From: CAVORB01 sp963698495
Lineage (GTDB): Bacteria; Pseudomonadota; Gammaproteobacteria; Chromatiales; Chromatiaceae
Length of the DNA stretch: 64,000 bases
Reading direction: 5' to 3'
NCBI GenBank assembly: GCA_963698495.1
Contig: CAVORB010000009.1
Location: forward strand, 62,001-126,000
Positions 1 through 13,502 of the stretch are shown here, piece by piece. Under the pieces are notes generated by a model that saw nothing but the letters and a program-made list of their open reading frames with translations, ran no database searches and was not told where the DNA came from. Every line of letters starts with the position of its first letter. The first letter of the stretch is position 1. The position numbers and the translations under genes are program-made.

Positions 1-799
1 GCCCCACCACTGCCAGTACTCGGGGGTGCCGATCCAGTAGTAGTGATGGCCGGTGCCGATGATGCCGGTGATGAGCGTCATGGCGATGATCACGTAGAGC
101 CACTTCTCGATCACCTCGCGGTCGACGCCCGGTGGTCTTGATCAGCACGAACGCGAGGATGGCGCCCAGGATCAGCTCCCACACACCCTCGACCCACAGA
201 TGCACCACCCACCACCAGTAGTACTTGTCGAGCACCAGGTTGGTCGGGTTGTAGAAGGCGAACAGGAAGAACACGGCCAGGCCGGTGAGGCCGATCAGCA
301 GCACCAGGCTCACAACCGTCTTGCGGCCCTTGAGGATGGTCAGCGCGATGTTGAACAGGAAGGCCAGCGCCACGATCACGATCCCGACCTTGGTGATCGT
401 GGGCTGCTCGAGGAACTCCCGGCCCATGGTGGGCAGCAGCTCGTTCTGCGTCAGCTTCGCCAGGCCCGCGTAGGGCACCAGCAGATAGCCCGCCACCGTC
501 AGAGCGGCCGCGATCAGGAAGATCCAGAACATGGCGATCGCGAGCCAGGGCGCGGCGAGCTCACGCTCCGCCTCCTCCGGCACCAGGTAGTAGGAGGCAC
601 CCATGAAGGCCATCAGCAGCCACACGATGAGCGCGTTGGTATGCACCATGCGAGCGACGTTGAACGGGATCTCCGGGAACAGGAAATCGCCGATGACGTA
701 TTGCAGGCCCATGATGAGCCCGAACAGGATCTGCGCCAGAAACAGGGCGATGGCCGCGATGAAGTAGGGCTTGGCGACGGCTTGGGACTTGTATTTCAT
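1..799 (-). pseudogene. norB: Nitric oxide reductase large subunit NorB, partial and frameshifted
   Basis: N-terminal part of the membrane catalytic subunit of cytochrome c-dependent nitric oxide reductase, which reduces 2 NO to N2O. Reading from ATG at 799 gives several hydrophobic helices and the FeB-ligand pattern H199-L-W-V-E203. Near 128-132 one extra G/C shifts the frame (about residue 222); in the next frame the conserved stretch with GTGHHYYWIGTPEYW resumes, holding the paired histidines expected of NorB. The gene then runs off the window. It follows norC by 26 bp with a GGAGAG ribosome site, so the two form an operon. The frameshift may be a sequence error, because both halves are well conserved. 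Confidence 0.9.
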
Positions 800-825
800 C
801 TGATCTCTCTCCGTTATGCGGCGAT

Positions 826-1278
826 TCAGCCCTGGACGTTCGGCGGCCAGCCGGCCGTATCGATCTCGGAGCTATACTTGAGGAACTCGGCAATCGCATC
901 GAGCTCCTCGTCGCTGAAGTTGAACTGGGGCATGCTGCGCCGTCCCGGCACGCCTTCCGCCGGACGGCTCTGGATAAAGGCCTTGATCGCCTCCTTGTTG
1001 TGGCCGAAGCGCACGTAGACGTTGCCGAGCTCAGGTGCGAAGTAGGCGCCCTCTCCAAGCAGGGTGTGGCAGCCGATGCAGTTGTTGGTCTCCCACAGCA
1101 TCTTGCCGCGGGCGATTCTCTGGCCAACCTCGGTCGAGGTGTCGAGCTGGGCGCGCTGGTCCCGGTCGGGCAGCGCCATCGAGGTGTCGAAGGTCAATGC
1201 GAGGAACAGCAGCAGGAAGAACACGGTGCCACCGTAGAAGATGTTCCGTGCCATGGATTTGGTGAAGGTTTGTGACAT
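826..1278 (-). CDS. norC: Nitric oxide reductase cytochrome c subunit NorC
   Basis: Small membrane-anchored c-type cytochrome that passes electrons from periplasmic donors to NorB. The 150-residue product has one N-terminal transmembrane helix (about 12-30), a single haem-binding CIGCH at 67-71 and a likely distal ligand Met116 in RRSMPQF. The ATG at 1278 is chosen over a start 39 bases further upstream because it gives the family's usual N-terminus (MSQTFTK) and has a GGAG upstream. It is the first gene of norCB, transcribed away from the dnr-like regulator, and lies downstream of a near-ideal FNR/DNR box centred about 72 bases from the start codon. Confidence 0.95.
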   Translation of the reverse strand: MSQTFTKSMARNIFYGGTVFFLLLFLALTFDTSMALPDRDQRAQLDTSTEVGQRIARGKMLWETNNCIGCHTLLGEGAYFAPELGNVYVRFGHNKEAIKAFIQSRPAEGVPGRRSMPQFNFSDEELDAIAEFLKYSSEIDTAGWPPNVQG

Positions 1279-1343
1279 GGACTCGGTCGCTCCGGAAAGA
1301 AAATCGGCGCGGTCCATTGCACTTTCGGTGGCCCGACGGGACC

Positions 1344-1357
1344 TTGACTCATGTCAA
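1344..1357. promoter_or_regulatory. FNR/DNR-type box upstream of norC
   Basis: The sequence TTGACTCATGTCAA is a perfect inverted repeat TTGAC-N4-GTCAA, the classic binding pattern of FNR/DNR/NNR-type regulators. It lies 66 bases upstream of the norC ATG, compatible with class II activation. The neighbouring dnr-like gene encodes the obvious candidate regulator. Confidence 0.85.
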
Positions 1358-1406
1358 AGCGCGTTGCGGGCGGCGAAGGGGGCCGGACCGGGGTTCCCGC
1401 GGGAGC

Positions 1407-1420
1407 CTGATTCTGATCAA
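1407..1420. promoter_or_regulatory. Second FNR/DNR-like box upstream of the dnr-like gene
   Basis: CTGATTCTGATCAA matches TTGAT-N4-ATCAA with one mismatch in the first position. It is 41 bases before the ATG at 1462 and 49 bases from the first box, so each divergent transcript may have its own site. This could mediate autoregulation or control by another Fnr-type protein. Confidence 0.5.
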
Positions 1421-1461
1421 GGATTGATACGGTGGGGGCGTTACTGTCGGCAGAGCGAACG

Positions 1462-2196
1462 ATGGAAACGGCAATGATCGACGAACTGCGAAGCGGGCCT
1501 TTGCTCTCGGACCTGACCACCGACCAGCTGGAGAGGGTCGCGCGTCACGCATCGCGCATCCGGCTGGACGAGGGGCAGTTGCTGTTCAGCCAGGGGGACC
1601 CGGCCGAGCGGTTCTACCTGGTCCTCAAGGGGCAGGTCCGGCTGTTCCGGCTCTCGCCCGAGGGAGCGGAGAAGGTCATCGAGATCGTGGCGCCGGGGCA
1701 GACCTTCGCCGAGGCACTGATGTTCCTGAAGGCCCCGCGCTATCCGGTCTGCGCGGCCGCGCTCTCGTCCGCCGAGCTCATCGCCGTGGACGCCCGCGAC
1801 TTCTCGTCCATGCTGCACGAATCGGTGGACACCTGCTTCCTGCTGCTGGGCGCCCTGAGCATGCGCCTGCGCGGTTTGATCGGCGAAATCGACAATCTCA
1901 CCCTGCATACCGCGACCAGCCGGGTCGCCCGCTACCTGCTCACCAAGCTGCCCGCGGACCACCGGGCCCTGGAGCTCGACGTGCGCAAGGGCGTGCTCGC
2001 CTCCCGCCTCTCGGTCAAGCCGGAAACCTTCTCCCGCGTCGTCAAAAACCTGAGCGATCACGGCGTGATCGAGGTGCACGGCAGCCATGTGACCATCCTC
2101 GATCAACAGGCGCTGGAGGACATCGCGGAGCTCGGCGACTCGCAGGAGCTCAGGCCCATGCCCTGCGCGCCGGGGATGCGCGCGATCGGGCGGTAG
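1462..2196 (+). CDS. dnr: Crp/Fnr-family regulator of DNR type
   Basis: Likely NO-responsive transcription activator of denitrification genes. The 244-residue product has an N-terminal cyclic-nucleotide-binding-like beta barrel, a dimerisation helix, and a C-terminal winged helix. Two stretches read like Pseudomonas DNR: FAEALMFLKAPRYP in the sensor and LSVKPETFSRVVKNLSDHG in the recognition helix region. It lacks the N-terminal cysteine cluster of FNR, which argues for DNR/Dnr-like haem sensing rather than an iron-sulfur sensor. Start is uncertain: GTG 1432, ATG 1462 and ATG 1474 are in frame; 1474 has a GGAAAC upstream. It is divergent from norCB and shares the intergenic boxes. Confidence 0.85.
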   Translation: METAMIDELRSGPLLSDLTTDQLERVARHASRIRLDEGQLLFSQGDPAERFYLVLKGQVRLFRLSPEGAEKVIEIVAPGQTFAEALMFLKAPRYPVCAAALSSAELIAVDARDFSSMLHESVDTCFLLLGALSMRLRGLIGEIDNLTLHTATSRVARYLLTKLPADHRALELDVRKGVLASRLSVKPETFSRVVKNLSDHGVIEVHGSHVTILDQQALEDIAELGDSQELRPMPCAPGMRAIGR

Positions 2197-2533
2197 GTCC
2201 CTGTCTCGACGAGAATCGTTTTCGAGACGGCCAGGGATCGAGCGGGGCAGCCTGGCGTTCTCGGCCAACGCCAAGCAACCCATCACGAGGTGGCGAAACA
2301 TCTTGTCGCCTGATTCCTGGCTGGAATGCCGGACCGGCCGGCGGAATCCCGGATCTCCGCCGGGCTGCTTGTCGTCATGCCGCGGTGCCTCACATCCACC
2401 CGCCCGAGGCCTTCGCGTTGGAGCGGCGCTGTGATGCCCAGCGTCGTCGGGAGCATCGCAACCCCGTGCACGGCACCGCATCCATTGCCATACAATTGCG
2501 GCGGGAGAAACCATCGCTGTGCACGGGGGTTCG
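2197..2533. other. Intergenic region with a possible terminator hairpin
   Basis: No convincing gene. An imperfect hairpin at about 2199-2236 (CCCTG-TCTCGA pairing with TCGAGA...CAGGG) directly follows the dnr-like stop codon and may end its transcript, although no T-run follows. The rest shows no recognisable feature; a promoter for the diguanylate cyclase is presumably near its end. Confidence 0.4.
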
Positions 2534-3490
2534 ATGCAGAACGGCCTCAGACTCCTGGACGAGTGCCTCGGCCGCCTCGGTCGTGCGGAGATCCTCGTGC
2601 TGGCTGTATTCGGGGTCCTGGTCGTCGGTGGTGTCGACTACGCCACCGGACACGAGTTGTCGATGTCCCTGTTCTACCTCGGACCGGTGGCAGTGGCCGG
2701 CTGGTATGCCGGGCGATCGACTGGAATAGTCATTGCGGTGCTCTCCTGCGCGAGCTGGTATATCGCGGACCGTGCCGCGGGGCACCAGTACTCGCATCCG
2801 GCGATCCCCGTCTGGAACGCGCTGATCCGATTCGGGTTCTTTGTCGTCACGGGGTTGCTGCTGACCGCTCTGCGGAAGAGTCTTGTCGGGCAACAGCATC
2901 TGGCGCGAACGGATGCGCTGACCGGATTGGTCGGCCGGCGGCTATTCGAGGACCGGCTGGCGCACGACCTGGCGCTGGCACAGCGGCGCAGCGCAGCGCT
3001 TACGCTCGCTTACATCGACCTGGACGACTTCAAGGCGGTGAACGACTCCCGGGGTCACGCCGAGGGCGATCGGGTGCTGCGAATGGTCGGCGAGGTGCTG
3101 ATGTCCGAGGTGCGGGGGTCGGACACGGGGGCGCGGCTCGGCGGCGATGAGTTTGCGCTGATCTTTCCGGATACCGACCCTGACGGAGCTCGGAATGTCA
3201 TTGCGCGGGTTAGAAGCGGCCTTCAGGCGGCCCTTGGAGCGAGTGACCCGCCGATAACCAGCAGCATTGGCGTCGTCACGTCTCTCGATCCCACGAGCTC
3301 GCCCCAGGGTTTGCTCGCCGCGGCGGATGCGCTGATGTACGAGGTGAAGCACGGCGGTAAGGGTGATGTGTCGTTCCGCGTGCTCGGCGGTCAGGTGCCC
3401 GCTCAAGAGTCTGGCGACGCGCCATCGGCAACAGGTCCCAAGCCCGAACCCTGGCGTCCCAATAGCGGCTCGCATTCAGTATCCGACTGA
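2534..3490 (+). CDS. Membrane diguanylate cyclase (GGDEF)
   Basis: Makes the second messenger cyclic di-GMP from two GTP. From ATG 2534 the 318-residue product begins with about four hydrophobic helices (roughly 18-115), with no recognised sensor domain, followed by a GGDEF domain. The active-site motif GGDEF is intact at 203-207 and an allosteric inhibitory RxxD site (RGSD, 194-197) sits exactly five residues before it, so it is probably an active, product-inhibited enzyme. No EAL domain is present. A GTG at 2519 is also in frame, but GGGGGT sits well placed for ATG 2534. It stands alone between intergenic regions. Confidence 0.85.
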   Translation: MQNGLRLLDECLGRLGRAEILVLAVFGVLVVGGVDYATGHELSMSLFYLGPVAVAGWYAGRSTGIVIAVLSCASWYIADRAAGHQYSHPAIPVWNALIRFGFFVVTGLLLTALRKSLVGQQHLARTDALTGLVGRRLFEDRLAHDLALAQRRSAALTLAYIDLDDFKAVNDSRGHAEGDRVLRMVGEVLMSEVRGSDTGARLGGDEFALIFPDTDPDGARNVIARVRSGLQAALGASDPPITSSIGVVTSLDPTSSPQGLLAAADALMYEVKHGGKGDVSFRVLGGQVPAQESGDAPSATGPKPEPWRPNSGSHSVSD

Positions 3491-3598
3491 CGGGCCCTAT
3501 TTCCTGGTTTCGAACATCGGCCGGGGAAACTTGTTCGGAAGCCACCCTGTCCACGTTAAACTTACAACCGCGGCAGTAACCAGACAGGAGAAACGAGA

Positions 3599-4018
3599 AT
3601 GATGTACGCGTTCGGAGTCGAGCTGCGCATGCCGTTCATCGACGCGCTTGAGAAGGTCAGCCAGGCCATCAGCCAGGAAGGGCTCGGGATCGTCAGCGAG
3701 ATCGACGTGCAGGCGGTGATGCGCAAGAAGCTCAACGAGGAGATTCCGCCCTATCGCATCCTGGGGGCCTGCGCGCCGAAGCTCGCCAAGCGGGTGATGC
3801 AGGCGGACCCGGATGCCGGGGCGCTGCTTCCTTGCAACATCGTGGTCCGGCAGATCAACCCGGAGCTCACTGGCGTGACCTTCATGGACCCCGATGCAAT
3901 CTTCGCGCTATCGGACGATGCGGAGGTGGCGGCGGCGGGGCGTGACGCGAAGGCGCTCGTGGAGGCGGTGCGTGATCGCCTCACGGGGCAACATCCGGTG
4001 GACCTGACCCACCACTAG
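3599..4018 (+). CDS. DUF302 family protein
   Basis: A 139-residue cytosolic protein of the DUF302 family, of unknown biochemical function. The family's signature is visible as the run PPYRILGACAPKLAKRVM followed by LLPCNIVVR, which contains its conserved central residues. AGGAGA lies about 10 bases ahead of tandem ATGs at 3599 and 3602, either of which could be the start. It is a single gene, convergent with yhbY, and ends just before a strong hairpin. No signal peptide is seen. Confidence 0.8.
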   Translation: MMYAFGVELRMPFIDALEKVSQAISQEGLGIVSEIDVQAVMRKKLNEEIPPYRILGACAPKLAKRVMQADPDAGALLPCNIVVRQINPELTGVTFMDPDAIFALSDDAEVAAAGRDAKALVEAVRDRLTGQHPVDLTHH

Positions 4019-4033
4019 GCCACCAGCCCCATT

Positions 4034-4060
4034 GGTGCTTCCCGCCGAGCGGGAAGCACC
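4034..4060 (+). terminator. Hairpin after the DUF302 gene
   Basis: A perfect 12-bp stem with a 3-base loop (GGTGCTTCCCGC / GCGGGAAGCACC) lies 16 bases past the DUF302 stop codon and between convergent genes. There is no T-run on either side, so termination is inferred from stem strength and position. Confidence 0.55.
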
Positions 4061-4129
4061 TCACCCCGCTGGATGCAAACCCCGGACGATGCCCCTTGAG
4101 CCTGTTCGAAGGCACCGGCCGGCAACGCG

Positions 4130-4432
4130 TCAGTCGGCGGGCAGACGCATCGGCGTCTTTTTCTTCGGATTGGCGCGGAAGAAGGCAGCGGTATTGCCGA
4201 TTCGGTTGATGAGATCGCTGGCGGTGCGCTCCGCGATCAGCTGCACCGCCGCGTCCCGCTCCTCGCGCTCGCCAGCGTTGATTTTCACCTTGATAAGCTC
4301 GTGATGGTCGAGGGCGATCTCGATCTCGGCCAGCACGGCGTCTGTGGGCCCCGCCTGGCCGACGGTCACCACCGGCTTGAGATGGTGGACCTGCTTCTTG
4401 AGCCAGCGTTTCTGTTTCTCGCTTATTGCCAT
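4130..4432 (-). CDS. yhbY: YhbY-like CRM-domain RNA-binding protein
   Basis: A 100-residue CRM-domain protein that associates with pre-50S ribosomal particles. The sequence carries the family features: LKKQVHHLKPVVTVGQAG at the N-terminus, the HELIKVKIN strand, and a C-terminal basic tail after NPKKKTP. The frame stays open further upstream, but ATG 4432 gives the standard family N-terminus (MAISEKQKRWLKK); the extra upstream codons fall inside a repeat element (4454-4539). It is convergent with the DUF302 gene and is separated from the next minus-strand gene by the repeat. Confidence 0.92.
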   Translation of the reverse strand: MAISEKQKRWLKKQVHHLKPVVTVGQAGPTDAVLAEIEIALDHHELIKVKINAGEREERDAAVQLIAERTASDLINRIGNTAAFFRANPKKKTPMRLPAD

Positions 4433-4453
4433 TCGGGAATCTCTCGCTGCTAG

Positions 4454-4539
4454 GAAACCGCTGATCGATTCAGCGCCTGCCGCGGCACAGGGATGTGGCG
4501 TGCTGAGTTTGGCCAGGATGGCCAATCATCAGCGTCTCC
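4454..4539. repeat. Palindromic MITE-like repeat, copy 1 (short form)
   Basis: About 86 bp lying between yhbY and the dihydroorotate-dehydrogenase-like gene. The left end reads GAAACCGCTGATCGATTC and follows CTAG; the right end is the complement of GGAGACGCTGATGATTGGCC. The interior shares GCCGCGGCACAGGGATGTG with copies near 22.2, 30.5, 32.0 and 38.6 kb. The inverted termini resemble the ends of the IS5-like element at 43157-44378. It lacks the central hairpin found in the long copies. Confidence 0.75.
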
Positions 4540-4551
4540 CCCAGCGCCGCG

Positions 4552-5562
4552 CTAGACCATCACGCCCGGCGAGAAGCTGTAGCTGTCCAGGATGTTGACA
4601 TAGTTGGCGCGCTCGAACTCCGCCGGATTCGGCACCGACAGGGCGCTCACCCGGCCGCGGAACTCGTCCAGGGTCTCGAAGCCCTGCTCGTCCATCCAGT
4701 CCTTGATGCCGTCGAGCACGTGCTCGAGATAGGCCGGGCCCTTGGCCAGCAAGGCGCTGCACAGGTGAACCACGTCGGCGCCCGCCAGCAGCAGCTTGAT
4801 CGCGTCCTCCGGGGTGTGCACACCGCCGGTGGCCCCTAGCGAGAGGCCGGTGCGGCCGTAGAGGATCGCGATCCAGCGCATGGCGAGCAGGGCCTCGGCG
4901 GAGGTCGAGGGGTGCAGGCTGGGCTGCAGGCGCATGCTGTCGACGCTGATGTCCGGCTGGTAGAAGCGGTTGAACATGGCCACGCCGCTGGCGCCGGCCG
5001 CCTCCATCTGCTTGACCACGTTGCCGAGCGAGCTGAAGCTCGGCGAGAGCTTCATGTTGATCGGGATGGAGATGTGCTGGCGCAGGTTCTTCAGCAGTGA
5101 CAGGTATCGGTCCTCGACCTGGGCGCCGGTCTGGTTGATGTCCGCCGCGACATAATAGACGTTGAGCTCCAGGGCGTCGGCGCCCGCCTGCTGCAGCTCC
5201 TTCGCGTGCTCGATCCAGCCGCCGGGGGTGACGCCGTTGAGACTGGCGATGACCGGGATGTCGAGGGCCTCCTTGAGCGCGCGCAGGTTCTCGAGGTAGG
5301 CGTCCAGCCCGGGCGTGAAGTCCTCATGATCCGGCAGGAAGCTTCCGGCCTCCGCGAAGCCGGTGTTCTGCTCGCTCAGGAAACGGACCGCCGTCTCGGA
5401 CTCGGCGATCAGCGCCTCCTCGAACAGGGACCACATGATGATGGCGCCGGCGCCGGCGTCCTCCAACTCCCTGCTCATGTCGATGCTACGGCTCAGCGGC
5501 GAGGCGGAGGGGACCAGCGGGCTCTTGATCTCCAGGCCCAGGTACTTGGTGGTGAGCTCCAT
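4552..5562 (-). CDS. Dihydroorotate dehydrogenase-like flavoprotein
   Basis: A 336-residue TIM-barrel flavoprotein of the dihydroorotate dehydrogenase-like family. Family traits: the N-terminal strand MELTTKYLGLEIKSPLV, substrate-loop region SLNGVTPGGW, NVYYVAADINQTG, and the phosphate-binding GATGGVHTPEDAIKLLLAGAD. This group commonly neighbours pyruvate:flavodoxin oxidoreductase, as it does here, 104 bp downstream of nifJ on the same strand, which suggests a role with NifJ rather than in pyrimidine synthesis; that is inference. GGAGAACC precedes the ATG at 5562. A palindromic repeat lies between the two genes, which may still be cotranscribed. Confidence 0.85.
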   Translation of the reverse strand: MELTTKYLGLEIKSPLVPSASPLSRSIDMSRELEDAGAGAIIMWSLFEEALIAESETAVRFLSEQNTGFAEAGSFLPDHEDFTPGLDAYLENLRALKEALDIPVIASLNGVTPGGWIEHAKELQQAGADALELNVYYVAADINQTGAQVEDRYLSLLKNLRQHISIPINMKLSPSFSSLGNVVKQMEAAGASGVAMFNRFYQPDISVDSMRLQPSLHPSTSAEALLAMRWIAILYGRTGLSLGATGGVHTPEDAIKLLLAGADVVHLCSALLAKGPAYLEHVLDGIKDWMDEQGFETLDEFRGRVSALSVPNPAEFERANYVNILDSYSFSPGVMV

Positions 5563-5586
5563 AGGGGTTCTCCAGAGTCTTGTTCA

Positions 5587-5666
5587 TAGGGCGGATTAGG
5601 CGCGTTTTTCGCGCCTTAATCCACCGTGGCGGACGATGATGACGGAATGGGCCTAGCGAATCCGCC

Positions 5667-5669
<3 letters not shown>
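5587..5669. repeat. Intergenic palindromic repeat between nifJ and its neighbour
   Basis: About 83 bp bounded by TAGGGCGGATT and its exact complement AATCCGCCCTA, with an inner hairpin GGATTAGGCGCG-ttttt-CGCGCCTTAATCC. The arrangement is typical of REP/bacterial interspersed mosaic repeats. Its outer end overlaps the nifJ stop codon. It could stabilise or attenuate the transcript running into the downstream gene. It is unrelated in sequence to the MITE-like family elsewhere in the window. Confidence 0.7.
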
Positions 5670-9251
<3,582 letters not shown>

Positions 9252-9607
9252 CGATCAACCCTGAAATGCTGAATTGAAAGGCTCCGGCGCGCTAGGCGGT
9301 GTTGGGAATACCGGTCCGGAATGTCGTGCGGAAGCTGTCCTCGTCTCTTCTGGCTGCATGTGATGGGAGCGCGGATGGGACGATATCCCTGTCGGGTGCT
9401 GCGTCCGGCCGTAGTGGCCATGGTCGCAATGCTTACTATATCCCGAATCAATATGTCCATGCTGTTGCGGAAAGGGGGTTCCGAGAACAATCGAAAGCCG
9501 GCATGACCGGGATCACTCCGGGTTCTATCATGTCGGCAAGGATCGTCTACGAACGTTGAGCCCTCATTGTTGAACCGCAAGGAAAGACGCCGATCGGTTG
9601 GATCGAG
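9252..9607. other. Intergenic region upstream of nifJ and rimI
   Basis: About 355 bp between the divergent nifJ and rimI starts, presumably holding both promoters. I see no RNA gene, no FNR/DNR-type box and no repeat copy in it. Short open frames here overlap the rimI start and are not supported by codon pattern or similarity. Confidence 0.5.
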
Positions 9608-10087
9608 ATGAGCGCCGTCATCAAGGAACCCGAAATCGCCCTCCGCCCGATGGGGGAAGAGGATATCCCGGCGGTTGTCGCCGTGGAGACCGCCGCCTAT
9701 CCCCATCCCTGGACGGAAGGGATCTTCCGCGACTGCCTGCGGGTGGGTTATTGCTGCTGGGTCGTCGAGCGGGCGGGGGCCGTTGTCGGCCACGGAGTCA
9801 TGTCGGTGGCGGTGGGTGAGTGCCATGTGCTCAATGTGTGCATTCATCCCGATTGGCAGGGCCGCCAGCTGGGGCGCCGAATGCTGCGCTGGTTGCTCGC
9901 CATCGCTCGCGGGCACCATGCCGAGAACGCCTTCCTGGAGGTACGGGTCTCCAACCACCCCGCGATCGGCCTCTACGAATCAGAGGGATTCTGCGAGGTC
10001 GCGGTGCGCCGTGGCTACTACCCCGCGGACAAGGGTCGCGAGGACGCCGTCATCATGGCGCGTTCCCTGGATGGGAGTGCTGAATAA
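9608..10087 (+). CDS. rimI: RimI-like ribosomal protein alanine N-acetyltransferase
   Basis: A 159-residue GNAT acetyltransferase that acetylates the N-terminal alanine of ribosomal protein S18. The fold's hallmarks are visible: HVLNVCIHPDWQGRQLGRRM carries the acetyl-CoA pyrophosphate-binding Q/RxxGxG/A pattern, followed by FLEVRVSNHPAIGLYESEGF and the GYYPADKGREDAVIM ending typical of RimI. No tsaB gene is next to it, although rimI often has that partner. The start ATG 9608 has only a weak GGATCGAG upstream. It is followed at 200 bp by prfC on the same strand. Confidence 0.9.
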   Translation: MSAVIKEPEIALRPMGEEDIPAVVAVETAAYPHPWTEGIFRDCLRVGYCCWVVERAGAVVGHGVMSVAVGECHVLNVCIHPDWQGRQLGRRMLRWLLAIARGHHAENAFLEVRVSNHPAIGLYESEGFCEVAVRRGYYPADKGREDAVIMARSLDGSAE

Positions 10088-10290
10088 AACCATCCTGGCT
10101 TGCTCAGCGCACGGCAACCGAAAGGAACGGTTCCCGGATGCCTCAATTCTCAGAACTCGCGTCGGTACCGACAATGCCGGCGTGTCCGGTACCCGGGCAG
10201 ACGCAGATGTTCCCCGCCGTTTCCTAAGCCGCCGGCGAGCCCGGCGCTTGGGGTATAATCCCAAAATTTTCCCGAACCTCTTGTTCCCTC

Positions 10291-11871
<1,581 letters not shown>

Positions 11872-11963
11872 GCGCGATCCTCGGCGGCGAACAACGAAAT
11901 TGAGTTGCTCCGTTTCGGCCGCAAGTTGCAGTCCATGGTTGAGATGTAGAAGGGTGAAACAAA

Positions 11964-12206
11964 ATGGAAACCGATGCAGTGACGAAGCTAATCCGTGACG
12001 GTATACCTGGCGCCGAGGTCACGGTCACCGGGGACGGCAGCCACTTCGAGGCCGTGGTGGTGAGCGCGGACTTCGTGGGCAAGACCCCGATCCAGAAGCA
12101 GCGGCTGGTCATGGCGACGGTCAAGCCGCAGATCGAGAGCGGTGAGCTGCACGCGATTTCGATCAAGACCTACACGCCGGAGCAATGGTCGGCGCAGTCC
12201 GGCTGA
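11964..12206 (+). CDS. ibaG: BolA/IbaG-family protein
   Basis: An 80-residue BolA-type protein, most like IbaG (YrbA), which partners with monothiol glutaredoxins in iron-sulfur handling. The conserved helix-turn motif region appears as DGSHFEAVVVS followed by FVGKTPIQKQRLVMATVKP, which contains the family's FxGks.xxRhr core. The small size and the HAISIKTYTPEQW ending match IbaG rather than BolA. AGAAGGG precedes the ATG. It is not next to murA or the mla genes, its common neighbours. Confidence 0.9.
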   Translation: METDAVTKLIRDGIPGAEVTVTGDGSHFEAVVVSADFVGKTPIQKQRLVMATVKPQIESGELHAISIKTYTPEQWSAQSG

Positions 12207-12328
12207 AGCCGTCGCTGCCGGGATATACCCGGCGCTGATCAACGCCGGGGCGCCTGATTTGAAATTCGACCCCGGCCCGCCATACTCAAGACAGAGGAAA
12301 AAACCGCCAATCAAAGAGGAGAGCAGTC

Positions 12329-12568
12329 ATGTTCCTGAAGCACAAAGACAGCGGCAAGTTGGTCGAGGTCCTCAGCCTGCGGGACCTCTTCAATCCTCTG
12401 CATTCGACACTGGTGGGCCGTTACCACGCCGGCGAGGAGTTGCAGGATCCCGAGCAGTTCGAGAAGGCCGCGCTGGTGTTTCCCTCGGACGAGGCCTTGC
12501 CCAGGTGCTGGACCGATGTCCACTACCGCGACGAGGAGGCCCATCACCACTACAAGCTCCATCCCTGA
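12329..12568 (+). CDS. Small conserved protein of unknown function
   Basis: A 79-residue protein with a very good ribosome site (AGGAGA, 9 bases before ATG). It has no signal peptide or membrane helix. Charged, with a histidine-rich C-terminus (EEAHHHYKLHP) and a central HAGEELQDPEQFEK. I recognise similar short proteins in gammaproteobacteria, sometimes loosely labelled acetyltransferase, but it is too short for a GNAT fold and I assign no function. It lies between ibaG and a convergent pirin gene. Confidence 0.65.
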   Translation: MFLKHKDSGKLVEVLSLRDLFNPLHSTLVGRYHAGEELQDPEQFEKAALVFPSDEALPRCWTDVHYRDEEAHHHYKLHP

Positions 12569-12631
12569 GGCCTGCGCCCCGACATCGACCCGGGGCGGCC
12601 GCCCCGCATCAAGGGGCGCGAGTGTCAGGTA

Positions 12632-13492
12632 TCAGGGCGACAAATCAGCGGCAGGGCTTTTCACCAGCCGCCCGTCGCGATAATCCCGCAGGGCGTCATC
12701 GATCTGCTCCCGCGTGTTCATGACGAAGGGCCCGTGCTGGACGACGGGCTCCTTCAAGGGCCGTCCTGCGACCAGGATCAGTCGCGCGGGCATGTTCGCC
12801 GCTGCCGCCGCTTCGATCCGATCCCCGGGGCCGAGCACTCCCAGCTCGTGCGCTCGCAGGGGCAGGCCGGCTACCGTGATCTCCCCTTCGAACGGGTAGA
12901 GGAAGCCGGTCATCTCCTCGCCGAGCGGAAGCTCGAAACGGGTTCCGGCCGGCAGCGACACGTCCAGGTACAACAGACCCGTTAGCGGGTCGCGCACCGG
13001 GCCCTCGCGGTCGAGGAAGCGCCCGCTCAGCACCTTCACCCGAGCACCCTGCGTCTCCACCACGGGGATGCTGCTCGCGTCCAGCTCCTGGTAAGCGGGC
13101 GGGCTCATCTTCTGCGCCGCGGGAAGATTGATCCAGAGCTGAAAGCCGCGCATCAGGCCGTCGGTCTGGCGCGGCATCTCCGAGTGGATCACCCCGCTCC
13201 CGGCCCGCATCCACTGCGCCCCGCCGGCGCGCAGGTCGCCCTGGTTGCCCATGCTGTCGCGGTGCTCCATGTGACCGTCGAGCATGTAGGTGAAGGTGAC
13301 GAAGCCCCGATGCGGGTGGTCCGGAAATCCCGCGCTGTAGTCGTCCGGATCGTCGCTGGAGAAGTGGTCCAGCATCAGGAATGGGTCGAGGTGGCGCAGG
13401 ACGGGCAGGCCGAGGGAGCGGCGCAGTCTCACGCCCGCCCCTTCGGTGACCGTCATGGCGCCGATTCTCTGCTGCAGGCGGCGTGTGCTCAT
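12632..13492 (-). CDS. Pirin family protein
   Basis: A 286-residue bicupin of the pirin family; some members are iron-dependent quercetin dioxygenases or transcription cofactors. The N-terminal cupin carries the metal-binding histidines in FPDHPHRGF, GHMEHRDS and GVIHSEMP, with Glu following. The C-terminal cupin and FVMNTREQIDDALRDY ending are standard. Full length. It is followed by yceI on the same strand after a 10-bp gap counted from its upstream neighbour's stop, so the yceI-cytochrome b561-pirin set is probably one transcript. Confidence 0.92.
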   Translation of the reverse strand: MSTRRLQQRIGAMTVTEGAGVRLRRSLGLPVLRHLDPFLMLDHFSSDDPDDYSAGFPDHPHRGFVTFTYMLDGHMEHRDSMGNQGDLRAGGAQWMRAGSGVIHSEMPRQTDGLMRGFQLWINLPAAQKMSPPAYQELDASSIPVVETQGARVKVLSGRFLDREGPVRDPLTGLLYLDVSLPAGTRFELPLGEEMTGFLYPFEGEITVAGLPLRAHELGVLGPGDRIEAAAAANMPARLILVAGRPLKEPVVQHGPFVMNTREQIDDALRDYRDGRLVKSPAADLSP

Positions 13493-13502
13493 GGCGAAAG
13501 CC

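Noticed and set aside
200..1018. Long plus-strand open frame over norB/norC
   Set aside because: It is antisense to norCB with low-complexity H/Q/R-rich translation; the minus strand encodes recognisable NorB and NorC.
4433..4525. Longer YhbY start
   Set aside because: The extension is encoded by the MITE-like repeat and is absent from the usual family N-terminus.
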